Made by a program: the position numbers and the translations under genes
Assembly: GCA_012839745.1 (NCBI GenBank)
Contig: DUMS01000087.1
Coordinates: 1 to 64,000, forward strand
Reading direction: 5' to 3'
Source: Tissierellia bacterium
GTDB lineage: Bacteria; Bacillota; Clostridia; Tissierellales; Tepidimicrobiaceae
Length of the DNA stretch: 64,000 nucleotides
The notes under the pieces: model-generated
Databases searched by the model: none
The model's input: the letters and a program-made list of their open reading frames with translations, nothing else
Told to the model about the DNA's origin: nothing
In this document: positions 1 through 9,965 of the stretch, one piece after another
How the letters are laid out: the number at the start of each line of letters is the position of its first letter
Numbering within the stretch: the first letter of the stretch is position 1

Positions 1-22
1 AAAACCCCCGTCCCCCTTGCAC
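1..22. repeat. Partial copy of small GC-rich repeat
   Basis: A C-rich run at the window edge, just past the hydrolase stop codon, matches the element at 8231-8253 except for one gap and one substitution. In this AT-rich DNA such C-runs stand out. The left part of the element lies outside the window. It resembles the short GTCCCC-containing palindromic repeats scattered in many Firmicute genomes, but that family assignment is from memory. Confidence 0.5.
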
Positions 23-34
23 CTTTTGCATGCA

Positions 35-802
35 CTAGAGATATTTGTGAAACCAGATTATGACTTCTTCCATCATATTGGTGGTTACAAAATGATTCAG
101 GTTTGGATATTCAATAAGCTTTATTCTGTCCTTATCTTCATGTATTGGCCTTGCTTTTTCATAGAAGAGCCTTTGGCTCCTTACAGGTACAGAAGTATCA
201 CTTTCTCCATGTAATATAAGTATCGGTCTGCCTTTTAAAAGCTCTAAATTACTTACCGGATCCAAAACGCGTACCCTATTCTTTATTTCTCTCATCTCTT
301 CATCCATTTCCACATATTTCTCAAAGTCCTCATTAAAATTTTCCCATGCTAATGAGCCATTTAAAACCACAAGAGCTTTTAGTTCAGGATTATGTGTGAA
401 TATGCCTGCTGCAGTAATTCCCCCCATAGAATGGCCTGTTACTCCAATTCTCCTGGGGTCTCCATCATATTTTGAGATTGCCTCCTCAATTATCCTTGGA
501 TATTCCTCCATATTATTCAATACGACTTTCCAGAAAAGCCTTATTGCCTTTTTGTTGCCATAATCGCTAAGAGGCATTCTCTCCCCATGGTATATGGCAT
601 CTGGAATTATGACCTGATACCCTACACTGGAAAGGATAAATCCTCTCATCCTCTGAAATTCCTTTTTAGAACTCCAGCCGTGGTAGAATATGATTGTAGG
701 CATAGGCCCTTTCTTACTCATTGGTCTAAACAATATGGCTGGTATTTCTCCTATGTTTATTCTTTCTTCCACTACACAATCAGACTTCAAATAGTTATCC
801 AT
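35..802 (-). CDS. Alpha/beta hydrolase (esterase-like)
   Basis: This 255-residue cytoplasmic alpha/beta hydrolase shows a complete catalytic triad: Ser125 in GHSMGG, Asp202 in GESDTSVPV and His237 in the NHF segment. An oxyanion-type HGW motif sits near residue 41. The fold and spacing match the dienelactone hydrolase/prolyl oligopeptidase-like esterases, such as the YitV type of Bacillus. The natural substrate cannot be read from the sequence. The ATG at 802 follows an AAAGGGG ribosome site. It is the last gene before the window edge and is separated by only 41 bp from the anti-sigma gene upstream, but shared transcription is unproven. Confidence 0.85.
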   Translation of the reverse strand: MDNYLKSDCVVEERINIGEIPAILFRPMSKKGPMPTIIFYHGWSSKKEFQRMRGFILSSVGYQVIIPDAIYHGERMPLSDYGNKKAIRLFWKVVLNNMEEYPRIIEEAISKYDGDPRRIGVTGHSMGGITAAGIFTHNPELKALVVLNGSLAWENFNEDFEKYVEMDEEMREIKNRVRVLDPVSNLELLKGRPILILHGESDTSVPVRSQRLFYEKARPIHEDKDRIKLIEYPNLNHFVTTNMMEEVIIWFHKYL

Positions 803-843
803 ATCAAAACCCCTTTACTCCTAACTTTATAATATACTATACC

Positions 844-2181
844 TTATTTTTCCTCATAAGTGTATATTATCTTATCATATTCTCTGTTAAGCTTAATTCT
901 TTCAATTTTAAGCTCTAAATTTTCCCCTGTGCCTATAAATTCAATAGTCCTGGTGTACTTAATCCTGGCATGTCGAATAACATTATTTGAAGAGTCCATT
1001 TCTACCTCTTCCATCTTTTCATATTCACCTGGTATCGTTCTTTCAGGCTCTACCTCCACTCCATCCATTATAAGCTTTATATTGCTTAAAACCAAATCCT
1101 CATAGGTGGTAATTTCCAAATAGGTATTCCCTTCAGATTCATATACGTCATTTATAATTATTTCTCTATCCAGAATTCTTATATTATCATTTTCCTTACC
1201 CTTATCAAGCTTAAAAGTCTCATTTAGGCTTTCAAATACTGAAAGGGAAACAAGCTTTATATCTATTCTCCTGGTATCTCTAGGAATCGCATCATATCTC
1301 ATTTCAAATCTTACGCCTTTTAAACTGCTTCCAATGCTTGATTCTAAAGTCCCAACTTCCTTTCCGTCTGCTATTAAAGCCAGGTTTATACTGTCTAGCT
1401 TAAAACTTTCCCCTTTAATATAATCCATTCCCAGCTCAATTATGCTCTGTATCTGCCCTTTTATAACTGTAGATATAGGTGTTGCCAAAAGTTCCTCAAT
1501 TTCTATTTTCCTCTGGCCTATTTCCAATTTAGCATTAATTGGAATACTTAGTGTATGACCCATAGCCTTGCTTCTATCTATTTTAAACTCTATTGTTCCT
1601 ATTTCCATTCCACCGCCTGTAAGCTCCAAATTAAACTTCAGCTTTCTTTCATAAAGCTTTGGCTTATCAAATTCAACAATCCATTTCATCTCCTTGCCAT
1701 CTTCGCTTATCTCTCCCTGTCCGCTGTAATTATACTTATTGCCAAAAAATCCTTCCATGCTAATCCTCAAATTGGAATACACTTCTTCCACATTTCCTTG
1801 TGGAGCATAAATGGTATAATAGACAATTAAATTGTTGTCATCCATCATAATGCCATCCAGCGTAACCTTTACTCCGTTTTCAAACTCATAGGACTTGTCA
1901 ATAATCTGCCCCATTCCCAGTTCATCCAGCTCCTTCAGCGTTCCCCTCATTACATTATCATATCCAATGAACTTTCTTCCATAATAGGCAAGAGCGTCAA
2001 AATTGTATCCTATGAGGAGCATTGCTGCCACAATAACTGCAGCCTTCCTTAAGCCTCCAGTTCTTCTTCTTGCAGGTACTTTATTTAAGGATTCCCTCAT
2101 CCTTGCTTCCATGTCCTCCGGTATTTCCATATTATCCAGTTCCTCTTTATATGCGCTCAACAATTTTTCTATATCAGCCAT
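844..2181 (-). CDS. DUF4179-type anti-sigma factor
   Basis: A 445-residue membrane protein. It has a short cytoplasmic N-terminal part, one transmembrane segment near residues 45-65 (AAVIVAAMLLIGYN), and a long extracellular beta-rich region with repeated YYTIY- and GTIEF-like strands typical of DUF4179/DUF5643 proteins. Such proteins are encoded beside ECF sigma factors and are taken to hold them inactive. Here the gene overlaps the sigma gene by 8 bp, which supports that role. I chose ATG 2181 because AGGAGGTG lies about 9 bases before it. An in-frame TTG at 2202 is possible but has no ribosome site. The signal it senses is unknown. Confidence 0.8.
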   Translation of the reverse strand: MADIEKLLSAYKEELDNMEIPEDMEARMRESLNKVPARRRTGGLRKAAVIVAAMLLIGYNFDALAYYGRKFIGYDNVMRGTLKELDELGMGQIIDKSYEFENGVKVTLDGIMMDDNNLIVYYTIYAPQGNVEEVYSNLRISMEGFFGNKYNYSGQGEISEDGKEMKWIVEFDKPKLYERKLKFNLELTGGGMEIGTIEFKIDRSKAMGHTLSIPINAKLEIGQRKIEIEELLATPISTVIKGQIQSIIELGMDYIKGESFKLDSINLALIADGKEVGTLESSIGSSLKGVRFEMRYDAIPRDTRRIDIKLVSLSVFESLNETFKLDKGKENDNIRILDREIIINDVYESEGNTYLEITTYEDLVLSNIKLIMDGVEVEPERTIPGEYEKMEEVEMDSSNNVIRHARIKYTRTIEFIGTGENLELKIERIKLNREYDKIIYTYEEK

Positions 2182-2698
2182 CCTTACATTCACCTCCTGC
2201 AATTTCCTTTAATATCTTCATTCCATTGCTTATTCTGGATTTAACAGTTCCTATTGGAATTTCCAAAATCTTGCTAATAGTTTCGTAATCTAAATCCAGC
2301 AGATACTTAAGCCTTATTACCTCTGCATGTATAGGATTTAATCTGGATAAATACATATCCAGCATTATTCTTGTGTCTTTATCCTCATAGCCCTCATTGA
2401 ATTCATGTATATCAGCATTTTCAAAGGATAGAGTATTGTTGTTTTCCTTAAGCATCCTTTTACAGCAGTTTACCAGTATGGTCTTGCTCCAGCTATAAAA
2501 GGATTCTTCTTTCCTCAGCTTATGTATATTTTCATAGAGGATTACTATCATGTCCTGAAGGGCATCCAATGAATCCTCCCTATTCTTCAGGTATACATAG
2601 GCCAGTTTATAGTATTCATCCTTTTTATTCATAACAAGCTCTATTAACGCTTCTTTATCCCCTTTTTTCGCCCTTTTGATAAGCAGCTTCGTCTCCAA
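2174..2698 (-). CDS. ECF-type RNA polymerase sigma factor
   Basis: A 174-residue sigma-70 family factor with region 2 (residues about 10-75, including DSLDALQDMIVILYENI) and region 4 (about 110-165, with LNPIHAEVIRLKYLLDLDYETISKILEIPIGTVKSRI, here split: HTH core ETISKILEIPIGTVKSRI). It should direct RNA polymerase to a small stress regulon and often its own promoter. The start is taken as TTG 2698 because GAGGTG lies 5 bases upstream. A longer reading from 2794 adds a non-conserved hydrophobic stretch without a ribosome site. Its coding end overlaps the downstream anti-sigma gene, as usual for such pairs. Confidence 0.88.
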   Translation of the reverse strand: METKLLIKRAKKGDKEALIELVMNKKDEYYKLAYVYLKNREDSLDALQDMIVILYENIHKLRKEESFYSWSKTILVNCCKRMLKENNNTLSFENADIHEFNEGYEDKDTRIMLDMYLSRLNPIHAEVIRLKYLLDLDYETISKILEIPIGTVKSRISNGMKILKEIAGGECKDG

Positions 2699-2767
2699 TA
2701 TCTCACCTCTTTCTAAATGGGAGGTTGTTTCATATATAAGAGTATTATACTCTATAAAAAGTTCATT

Positions 2768-2807
2768 AAAAATAAAAAATAAGGAACATATCACTTTGAT
2801 ATGCTCC
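2768..2807 (-). terminator. Rho-independent terminator of the PH-domain gene
   Basis: On the minus strand an 11-bp stem (GGAGCATATCA paired with TGATATGTTCC, one G-T) with a 3-base loop is followed by a T-rich tract. It lies directly after the PH-domain gene and before the sigma gene. Confidence 0.8.
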
Positions 2808-2819
2808 CCTTACTCATAT

Positions 2820-3188
2820 TTATTTCAATAAAGCTTCTGCAATAAGCTTATCAAATTTTCTAATATCCACTCCCTTTTGCAGGTTTATCTTGATATGGCC
2901 TGCTCTGGTCCAAAGCTCAACTTCTGCATTAAAATCCAGAAACTTTCCTGCATTCTCTGTAGACCACATGTTTATTGAGGAATAGGGCAATGAATATATC
3001 TCAACCTTTTTACCAGTCAAACCTTGAGCATCTCGTACAATTAACCTCTTGTTTGTAAAAATAGCACTATCCCGGAAGGTTTTGTAAGCTGCTATTGCTA
3101 CTTCACCATCAACCAGAAGATCATCTACATCCTTTGGTATTGGGCATTCTGATATTAAGGTCCATTCAAGTATCTTTGAAGCTTCCAT
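2820..3188 (-). CDS. PH domain-containing protein (bPH_1/DUF1696-like)
   Basis: A 122-residue soluble protein that is essentially one bacterial pleckstrin-homology domain. The signature is the strand-turn pattern with FTNKRLIVRD near residue 46 and IYSLPYSSINMWS near residue 65, ending in a helix. Family members form oligomeric rings, and their physiological role is unclear. ATG 3188 has AGGAGG 6 bases upstream. The gene is a single unit closed by the terminator at 2768-2807. Its position next to a sigma/anti-sigma pair may be incidental. Confidence 0.82.
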   Translation of the reverse strand: MEASKILEWTLISECPIPKDVDDLLVDGEVAIAAYKTFRDSAIFTNKRLIVRDAQGLTGKKVEIYSLPYSSINMWSTENAGKFLDFNAEVELWTRAGHIKINLQKGVDIRKFDKLIAEALLK

Positions 3189-3418
3189 AACCAACCTCCT
3201 TTTATTAATTTAGTATTATATCATATATTATTCCACACGAGAGGTAATAAAGCTAATTTAGATAAAAAATATTAAGAATGCGAGACAAAACTTTTCAAAT
3301 TACAAATTCCATTAAATTCTAAAATTCATTGCTATAATTTATTCTATATTATTAATTTTTTACTATACATCAATTGGGGTATTATATTAATAACAAATAT
3401 TATAAAGGTGGTAATAAG

Positions 3419-4273
3419 ATGTCAAATTTCCATAAAAGCCCTAACACATACCCAACCCATATTGCTTTGAAAATAACAGACTTAGATAAATCCCTTAAAT
3501 TCTATCAAAAAATAATGGGATTTAATATACTTGAGAAGAATAAAAAAAGTGCCATACTTACAGCTGATGGCATAAACCCTTTGATTACACTTGAAGAACC
3601 TGAAAACATAAAGCGAAAGGAATTAAGAAGAACCGGCCTTTACCACTATGCTGTTCTGCTCCCCAGCAGAAAGGATTTAGGCAAGTTTATAAAGCATATT
3701 ATGAACACTGGATATCCCATAATAGGTGCATCGCACCATGGAATCAGCGAGGCAATATATCTGCAGGACATTGATGATAATGGCATTGAAGTATATGCTG
3801 ATACCCCGGTTTCCACCTGGAGGTGGAAGAATAACACTCTGGAAATGCCCACAAAAGTTCTGGACATAAGGAGTACAGTAGCGGAAGCAGTAAACGAAAC
3901 ATGGGAAAGAATGCCAGAGGAAGCCATAATAGGGCACATACACTTACATGTATCAGATTTAGATGAAGCTGAAAAGTTCTATGTAAATGGATTAGGGTTT
4001 GATATAGTCACTAAAATTCCAAATCAGGCCACATTCATATCCACAGGAGGCTACCACCACCACATAGCATTTAATATATGGAATGGGAAAAACGCTCCAC
4101 CTCCTTCTGAAAACAGCGTTGGTATGAAATACTTTACAGTGAAGCTGGCAGGTCATAAATCAAGGCATGATGCAATTGACAGATTAAATAGACTCGGTTA
4201 TGAAGTAAGGTTTGAAAATGGTGACTTTGTAACTAAGGATCCGTCAAAGAATGAAATTCATCTGGTTATTTGA
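3419..4273 (+). CDS. VOC family protein, catechol 2,3-dioxygenase (CatE)-like
   Basis: A 284-residue protein with two glyoxalase/VOC modules: residues about 10-120 (HIALKITDLDKSLKFYQKI start) and about 165-284 (IGHIHLHVSDLDEAEKFYV start). Candidate metal ligands are the His of HIHLHVSD, the His of the GYHHHIAFN segment and a Glu in the C-terminal strand (NEIHLVI). The two-module plan matches ring-cleaving dioxygenase relatives such as Bacillus CatE, although in an anaerobe the substrate may be different. ATG 3419 follows AAGGTGG. It is a monocistronic plus-strand gene convergent with groEL and sharing its terminator. Confidence 0.82.
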   Translation: MSNFHKSPNTYPTHIALKITDLDKSLKFYQKIMGFNILEKNKKSAILTADGINPLITLEEPENIKRKELRRTGLYHYAVLLPSRKDLGKFIKHIMNTGYPIIGASHHGISEAIYLQDIDDNGIEVYADTPVSTWRWKNNTLEMPTKVLDIRSTVAEAVNETWERMPEEAIIGHIHLHVSDLDEAEKFYVNGLGFDIVTKIPNQATFISTGGYHHHIAFNIWNGKNAPPPSENSVGMKYFTVKLAGHKSRHDAIDRLNRLGYEVRFENGDFVTKDPSKNEIHLVI

Positions 4274-4296
4274 TGTGTAAAATAAAGACTCAAAAT

Positions 4297-4330
4297 AAAA
4301 GCAGCAGGGACTTTCCCTACTGCTTTTTTT
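4297..4330. terminator. Bidirectional terminator between VOC gene and groEL
   Basis: AAAAGCAG and AGGGA pair with TCCCT and CTGCTTTT (one bulge on each side) and are flanked by A- and T-runs. The hairpin can therefore stop transcription of both convergent genes. Confidence 0.85.
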
Positions 4331-4331
4331 A

Positions 4332-5957
<1,626 letters not shown>

Positions 5958-6059
5958 TTATTTATTCCGTTGTAGTATTTTTTAGGACATTTTTGATGCT
6001 TGAAATCGAAACCTAAGGGGCCTACCTGCATATTTTCTGCCAACTACAGTTAACCCCTG

Positions 6060-6075
6060 AAATAAGTACTTATTT
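6060..6075. repeat. 16-bp perfect palindrome in the groES-groEL spacer
   Basis: The sequence AAATAAGTACTTATTT is its own reverse complement. It is flanked by outer arms CAGTT and AACTG, so the transcript could fold here between groES and groEL. It might be an mRNA processing or stability element, or a protein site. No run of Ts follows, so it is not a standard terminator. Confidence 0.55.
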
Positions 6076-6085
6076 GAACTGTTGA

Positions 6086-6367
6086 CTATTCTACTACAGC
6101 CAGTATGTCATTTAACTTTAATATTGTATATTCTTCTCCATCAATCTTAACTTCTGTTCCAGCATACTTGGAGAATATAACCTTGTCTTTTACCTTTATT
6201 TGATCTTTTTTCTTCTCATCATTCAGAATATCTGCTCCAATGGCTACAACTTCTGCCATTTGAGGCTGTTCTTTAGCTGTACTTGGAAGGACTATACCAG
6301 ATTTGGTCTTTTCTTCTGCCTCAATTAACTTAATTACTACTCTATCTCCTAATGGTCTAAGGTTCAT
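6086..6367 (-). CDS. groS: Co-chaperonin GroES (10 kDa)
   Basis: A 93-residue cap of the GroEL chamber. It has the canonical start NLRPLGDRVVIK, the mobile loop EEKTKSGIVLPSTAKEQPQ and the VIFSKYAGTEVK segment. ATG 6367 is set by GGGAGG about 7 bases upstream. An upstream in-frame reading from 6418 would run through the CIRCE element and is rejected. First gene of the groESL operon. Confidence 0.97.
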   Translation of the reverse strand: MNLRPLGDRVVIKLIEAEEKTKSGIVLPSTAKEQPQMAEVVAIGADILNDEKKKDQIKVKDKVIFSKYAGTEVKIDGEEYTILKLNDILAVVE

Positions 6368-6407
6368 ACAACTACCTCCCTGTTTTTTATTAATTTTTCT
6401 CATTTTA

Positions 6408-6434
6408 TTAGCACTCATCGTCGGTGAGTGCTAA
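6408..6434 (-). promoter_or_regulatory. CIRCE operator (HrcA binding site)
   Basis: A perfect TTAGCACTC-N9-GAGTGCTAA inverted repeat lies 41 bases before the groES start. This is the conserved CIRCE element bound by the HrcA repressor, so groESL should be heat-shock controlled. hrcA itself is not in the window. Confidence 0.98.
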
Positions 6435-6600
6435 CATGTACAGTATTATGTTACTTAATAAAAAAACTAGAATCAAGTTCAAAAAATAGCCATCATTTAA
6501 AATTAGCATGATTTTCCTTATAATATTTCATGTTTTCTCATTATTTCATTAAATATCTTTCTATATGCCAATTTTGCTCTATTTCATAGCACTTTATACA

Positions 6601-7290
6601 TCAGAATCCCAAAAAGCCCTTTAAGGTAAAAAAGATAAGAGGAATAAATATGGCAGGAAGCATATTACCTACATTTATCTTCTTAATCCCAAGTATGTTT
6701 ATTCCTACAGCGGCTATCAATAGCCCTCCCACTGACGACATCTCATTTATGGCTTCAGGTGTTAGCAGGTACTTTATTGATGAAGCCAACAGTGTAATAG
6801 TTCCCTGGTATAAAAGCACTGCAAAAGAAGAAAATCCAACTCCTATGCCTAATGTGGATGCAAATATAACGGATGTAATGCCGTCAATTATGGATTTTGC
6901 AAATAGAGTGCTATGATTTCCCTGAAGGCCACTCTCTAATGAACCTACGATAGCCATAGCCCCTACACAAAAAACTAAAGAGGCAGTTACAAAGCCCTTT
7001 GAAAAATTTGAATCCCCTTTTCCAAATCTATTTTCCAATGAAGCACCCAGGTTGTCCAGCTTTTTTTCAATTTCCAAGGCTTCTCCAATGATGCTCCCCA
7101 ACTCTATGCTTATTATCATCAAAATAAGATTATCATTATTCAATGCACCCATTATTCCAATCAGTATAACTGTTAATGCTATTCCATCCATTATGGTATT
7201 CCTGTATTCTTCCTTAATACCCTTATTCAATAATACTCCCAAAATACTTCCTATGGCTATTGCAGCTGAGTTTACTATGGTTCCTAACAT
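6601..7290 (-). CDS. DUF554 family membrane protein
   Basis: A 229-residue integral membrane protein with about six hydrophobic segments. The N-terminal MLGTIVNSAAIAIGSILGVL and the ALTVILIGIMGAL segment are typical of the DUF554 (YdfK/YqgA) family. The transported or sensed molecule is not established for most members. ATG 7290 has AAAGGA about 9 bases upstream; a GTG six bases earlier is also possible. It follows the DNA glycosylase gene by 14 bp and is probably co-transcribed with it. Confidence 0.85.
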   Translation of the reverse strand: MLGTIVNSAAIAIGSILGVLLNKGIKEEYRNTIMDGIALTVILIGIMGALNNDNLILMIISIELGSIIGEALEIEKKLDNLGASLENRFGKGDSNFSKGFVTASLVFCVGAMAIVGSLESGLQGNHSTLFAKSIIDGITSVIFASTLGIGVGFSSFAVLLYQGTITLLASSIKYLLTPEAINEMSSVGGLLIAAVGINILGIKKINVGNMLPAIFIPLIFFTLKGFLGF

Positions 7291-7304
7291 AAACACTATC
7301 CTTT

Positions 7305-8195
7305 CTATTTGTTATTCTTTCCAATGCCTAATTCCCTGGCATAATAAAAAAGGTACTGCTGTGCAAAACCTGCTAATGAGCCAAATTTCTCCTTAGCAAA
7401 AGCGGAGATATCCTTTAGCTTTGTTTCCTTTTTAAAATAAAAATGCTCCATTACTCTTTTAACCCATACGTCTACTGGAAATGCATCCATTTTCTTTAGG
7501 GAAAACAACAGTATACAGCTTGAAACCTTTGGCCCTACTCCCGGTAATGTCATGAGTATCTCCTGGGCCTTATCTGTGGGCAAATCATATAATGAGTTTA
7601 AGTCTGTTTTACCTTCTTCAATGGCTTTAGAGGATTCAACTATATATTTTGCTCTGAATCCCACTTTATAATTTCTTTCCAGTTCCTCCACATCTGCATT
7701 TGACAATATACCTGGTTTTGGAAAAGAATAGTATTCTCTTCCGTTAAACATGCCTATATACTCTCCAAATCCTTTGGATATAAGCTCTATGGATTTTTTA
7801 ATTCTCGGTATCTGGTTGTTTGCAGATATAATAAATGAAATAGTGGTTTCATAAGGCTCCTGGTTCAATATCCTGATTCCCTTGCCAAATCTTATTGCTT
7901 CTTTCAGTATAGGGTCTTTGGATAGCTCCTGTTTTATTTTGCTATAATCCCTTCCCAAATCAAAATAGTCAAACCAGATATTTTCAAAATCCTCTCTACT
8001 GGTGTTTGTAAATACTATGTCTTCTCCATCCCTTTTTACATTTACCACCTTACCCCTATGGATGGCAGTATAGCTTTTATCCTCCTCAACATACCACCTG
8101 AAGGCCTGGCCACATTCAAATATATCCCTGGGCTCAAAGTCATCCATATTCTTCAGTATAATTTTATTGTCCCTTTCTATGATATTATAGTCCAT
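7305..8195 (-). CDS. ogg: 8-oxoguanine DNA glycosylase (OGG1-like)
   Basis: A 296-residue bifunctional glycosylase/AP lyase that removes oxidised guanine from DNA. It has the N-terminal OGG domain (FECGQAFRW near residue 26) and the HhH-GPD domain. The motif LPGVGPKVSSC carries the catalytic Lys223 and PVDVW carries the activating Asp242. ATG 8195 has AAAGGAG 6 bases upstream. The open frame continues to 8402, but the first 69 codons encode an acetyltransferase remnant and a repeat, so they are excluded. Confidence 0.9.
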   Translation of the reverse strand: MDYNIIERDNKIILKNMDDFEPRDIFECGQAFRWYVEEDKSYTAIHRGKVVNVKRDGEDIVFTNTSREDFENIWFDYFDLGRDYSKIKQELSKDPILKEAIRFGKGIRILNQEPYETTISFIISANNQIPRIKKSIELISKGFGEYIGMFNGREYYSFPKPGILSNADVEELERNYKVGFRAKYIVESSKAIEEGKTDLNSLYDLPTDKAQEILMTLPGVGPKVSSCILLFSLKKMDAFPVDVWVKRVMEHFYFKKETKLKDISAFAKEKFGSLAGFAQQYLFYYARELGIGKNNK

Positions 8196-8227
8196 TTTAA
8201 TGCTCCTTTCCTTCATTTTCAACTTAA

Positions 8228-8252
8228 TGCAAAATCCCCCGTCCCCGTTGCA
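8228..8252. repeat. Small GC-rich palindromic repeat
   Basis: TGCAA and TTGCA ends enclose a CCCCCGTCCCC core. A close copy is at 1-22. The element sits exactly where an acetyltransferase reading frame loses homology, which suggests insertion or recombination there. It resembles REP-like elements linked to RAYT/IS200-type transposases in Firmicutes, but no transposase is in the window. Confidence 0.6.
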
Positions 8253-8257
8253 CTGAA

Positions 8258-8402
8258 TCCTTTTATAAAACGCCCCTACATGAAATGCCCCCTCATCATA
8301 GTCCATAGCATATTTGCAGTCTTCCATGGACTGATGAGGTCGGAGAATAATGTGCCTTAATTCATAAGTCATCTCCGGAGCAATCAATTTAACCTCAAAC
8401 AT
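8258..8402 (-). pseudogene. Truncated GNAT acetyltransferase fragment
   Basis: The first 49 codons from ATG 8402 (ribosome site GGGAGG) encode a typical GNAT N-terminus: TYELRHIILRPHQSMEDCKY followed by DEGAFHVGAFY. Homology then stops, just before the repeat at 8228-8252. The acetyl-CoA-binding part of the family (about 100 more residues) is absent. The frame happens to stay open into the glycosylase gene. I read this as a gene remnant rather than a fusion protein, because the glycosylase has its own strong ribosome site. Confidence 0.75.
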
Positions 8403-8526
8403 ATTTACCTCCCAATTTACATTTGCAGCCTATGTTATTGAATACATCTTTATTGAATATTATATATTAAGTATAGGCTTGTTACAATTTAGAACATTTC
8501 AAGCTATCAAACAAGACAAAGGGCCA

Positions 8527-8557
8527 ATAAAAAAACTGGCCAAAATTGGCCAGTTTT
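8527..8557 (-). terminator. Terminator of glutamate dehydrogenase gene
   Basis: On the minus strand AAAACTGGCCAA pairs with TTGGCCAGTTTT and is followed by a T-run. It is a strong hairpin 11 bp after the gdh stop codon. Confidence 0.93.
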
Positions 8558-8567
8558 CTATAAAGGA

Positions 8568-9833
8568 TTAATACCATCCTCTTAACTTCATTACTTCTGC
8601 AACTTTCTTTACTGAAATCATGTAAGCTGCTTGTCTTAGTGTTACTCCTTTTTCTTCCTTTAGATTCCATACATCATTAAAGGCTTGTACCATTTTAACT
8701 TCCTGTCTTTCTTCAACTTCTTTTTCTGTCCAGTAGTATCCATATAGGTTTTGTACCCACTCAAAGTATGATACTACTACTCCACCAGCATTTGTTAATA
8801 TGTCTGGAGTTACTGGTATTCCTCTAGCATTTAATACTTCGTCTCCATCTGGAGTTGTTGGACCATTAGCAGCTTCGCATACCAGCTTAGCTTTAATCTT
8901 TTCAGCTACTTCCTTAGTAATGGCATTCTCCAAAGCTGCTGGAATCAATATGTCAACATCTAATTCCCAGAATTCGTCAAGGCTTATCATCTTAGCCTTT
9001 GGATAATCAACAAGGTTCTTATGTTCGTTCATATAAGCCATTAATTCTTCGAAATCCAATCCATCTTCATTGTATATCGCATAAGTACCAACTGATGGTG
9101 CCCATTCTGCAACAGCTACTACTTTAGCACCTTGTTTTTGAACATTTTTAACAGTGTAACGTCCTACATTACCAAAGCCTTGAACTGCTACCTTAGATTT
9201 AGTCATATCTATACCAAGCTTCTTAGCAGCTTCTCTTGCAATTATTGCAACGCCAAATCCTGTTGCTTCGTTTCTGCCTTCAGAACCACCCCATGCAACT
9301 GGCTTACCAGTAATAACGCCAAGTGCATTAGTTCCTGTAAGCTTGTTGTATTCATCAACCATCCATGCCATAATCTGTCCATTAGTGTTTACATCTGGTG
9401 CTGGTATATCGCATTTTTCTCCTAAGTACTTGTAAAGTCCAGCAATATATCCTCTAGAAAGTCTTTCCAGTTCTCCCTGAGATAACTTTGATGGGTCAAC
9501 TATAACTCCGCCTTTTCCTCCACCATATGGAAGTCCCATTACTCCGCCTTTAAATGTCATCCAGATGGAAAGAGCTTTTACTTCATCTAAGCTTACATTT
9601 GGATGGAATCTTACTCCACCTTTTGTTGGTCCTATTGCATCATTGTGTTGTGCCCTATATCCTTTAAATGTTTTAATAGTCCCATCATCCATTTTTACAG
9701 GGATATTAACTTCAATTACTCTTTGTGGCTCCTTTAATATTTCATAAACCGCTGGGTCCAGTCCAAGAGCGTCACATGCAATTTTTACTTGTCTTTGCGC
9801 ATTTTCCAATGGATTTAAATTCTCTTTTGCCAT
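8568..9833 (-). CDS. gdhA: NAD(P)-dependent glutamate dehydrogenase
   Basis: A 421-residue enzyme of the Glu/Leu/Phe/Val dehydrogenase family, interconverting glutamate and 2-oxoglutarate plus ammonia. The substrate pocket is shown by KGGVMGLPYGGGKGG (residues about 95-110, with catalytic lysines). The nucleotide fold GFGNVG is near residue 215. Size and sequence match the NAD-type RocG/GudB enzymes used catabolically, but cofactor choice is inferred. ATG 9833 has AGGAGG upstream. It lies after buk with its own promoter and a leader inverted repeat. In this block it can regenerate 2-oxoglutarate for the aminotransferase. Confidence 0.93.
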   Translation of the reverse strand: MAKENLNPLENAQRQVKIACDALGLDPAVYEILKEPQRVIEVNIPVKMDDGTIKTFKGYRAQHNDAIGPTKGGVRFHPNVSLDEVKALSIWMTFKGGVMGLPYGGGKGGVIVDPSKLSQGELERLSRGYIAGLYKYLGEKCDIPAPDVNTNGQIMAWMVDEYNKLTGTNALGVITGKPVAWGGSEGRNEATGFGVAIIAREAAKKLGIDMTKSKVAVQGFGNVGRYTVKNVQKQGAKVVAVAEWAPSVGTYAIYNEDGLDFEELMAYMNEHKNLVDYPKAKMISLDEFWELDVDILIPAALENAITKEVAEKIKAKLVCEAANGPTTPDGDEVLNARGIPVTPDILTNAGGVVVSYFEWVQNLYGYYWTEKEVEERQEVKMVQAFNDVWNLKEEKGVTLRQAAYMISVKKVAEVMKLRGWY

Positions 9834-9869
9834 CACTATACCTCCTAATATTATTGTGAGCATTTTGTA

Positions 9870-9907
9870 GGATATTGTTATTTTTTGACTACAAATTAAC
9901 AATATCC
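9870..9907 (-). promoter_or_regulatory. Inverted repeat in the gdh leader
   Basis: Two perfect 11-base arms (GGATATTGTTA and TAACAATATCC) are 16 bases apart, between the predicted gdh promoter and its start codon. It could be an operator or an RNA hairpin. The TTGTTA and TAACAA half-sites recall Rex operators, but the spacing is too wide. Confidence 0.55.
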
Positions 9908-9919
9908 CTGGTCACATTT

Positions 9920-9948
9920 ATTCTACCATTGTATTAATTTTTATTCAA
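9920..9948 (-). promoter_or_regulatory. Sigma-A promoter of gdh
   Basis: On the minus strand TTGAAT and TAGAAT are separated by 17 bases, about 90 bases before the gdh start codon. This suggests gdh can be transcribed independently of the buk operon. Confidence 0.65.
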
Positions 9949-9965
9949 GCATTTGGTAATATTAT

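Noticed and set aside
7305-8402. A single 365-residue acetyltransferase-glycosylase fusion protein
   Set aside because: The N-terminal part is only a GNAT stub followed by a repeat-encoded linker, and the glycosylase has its own AAAGGAG and ATG at 8195.
8482-8670. 62-codon minus-strand frame at the end of gdh
   Set aside because: It overlaps the gdh 3' end in another frame and runs through its terminator.
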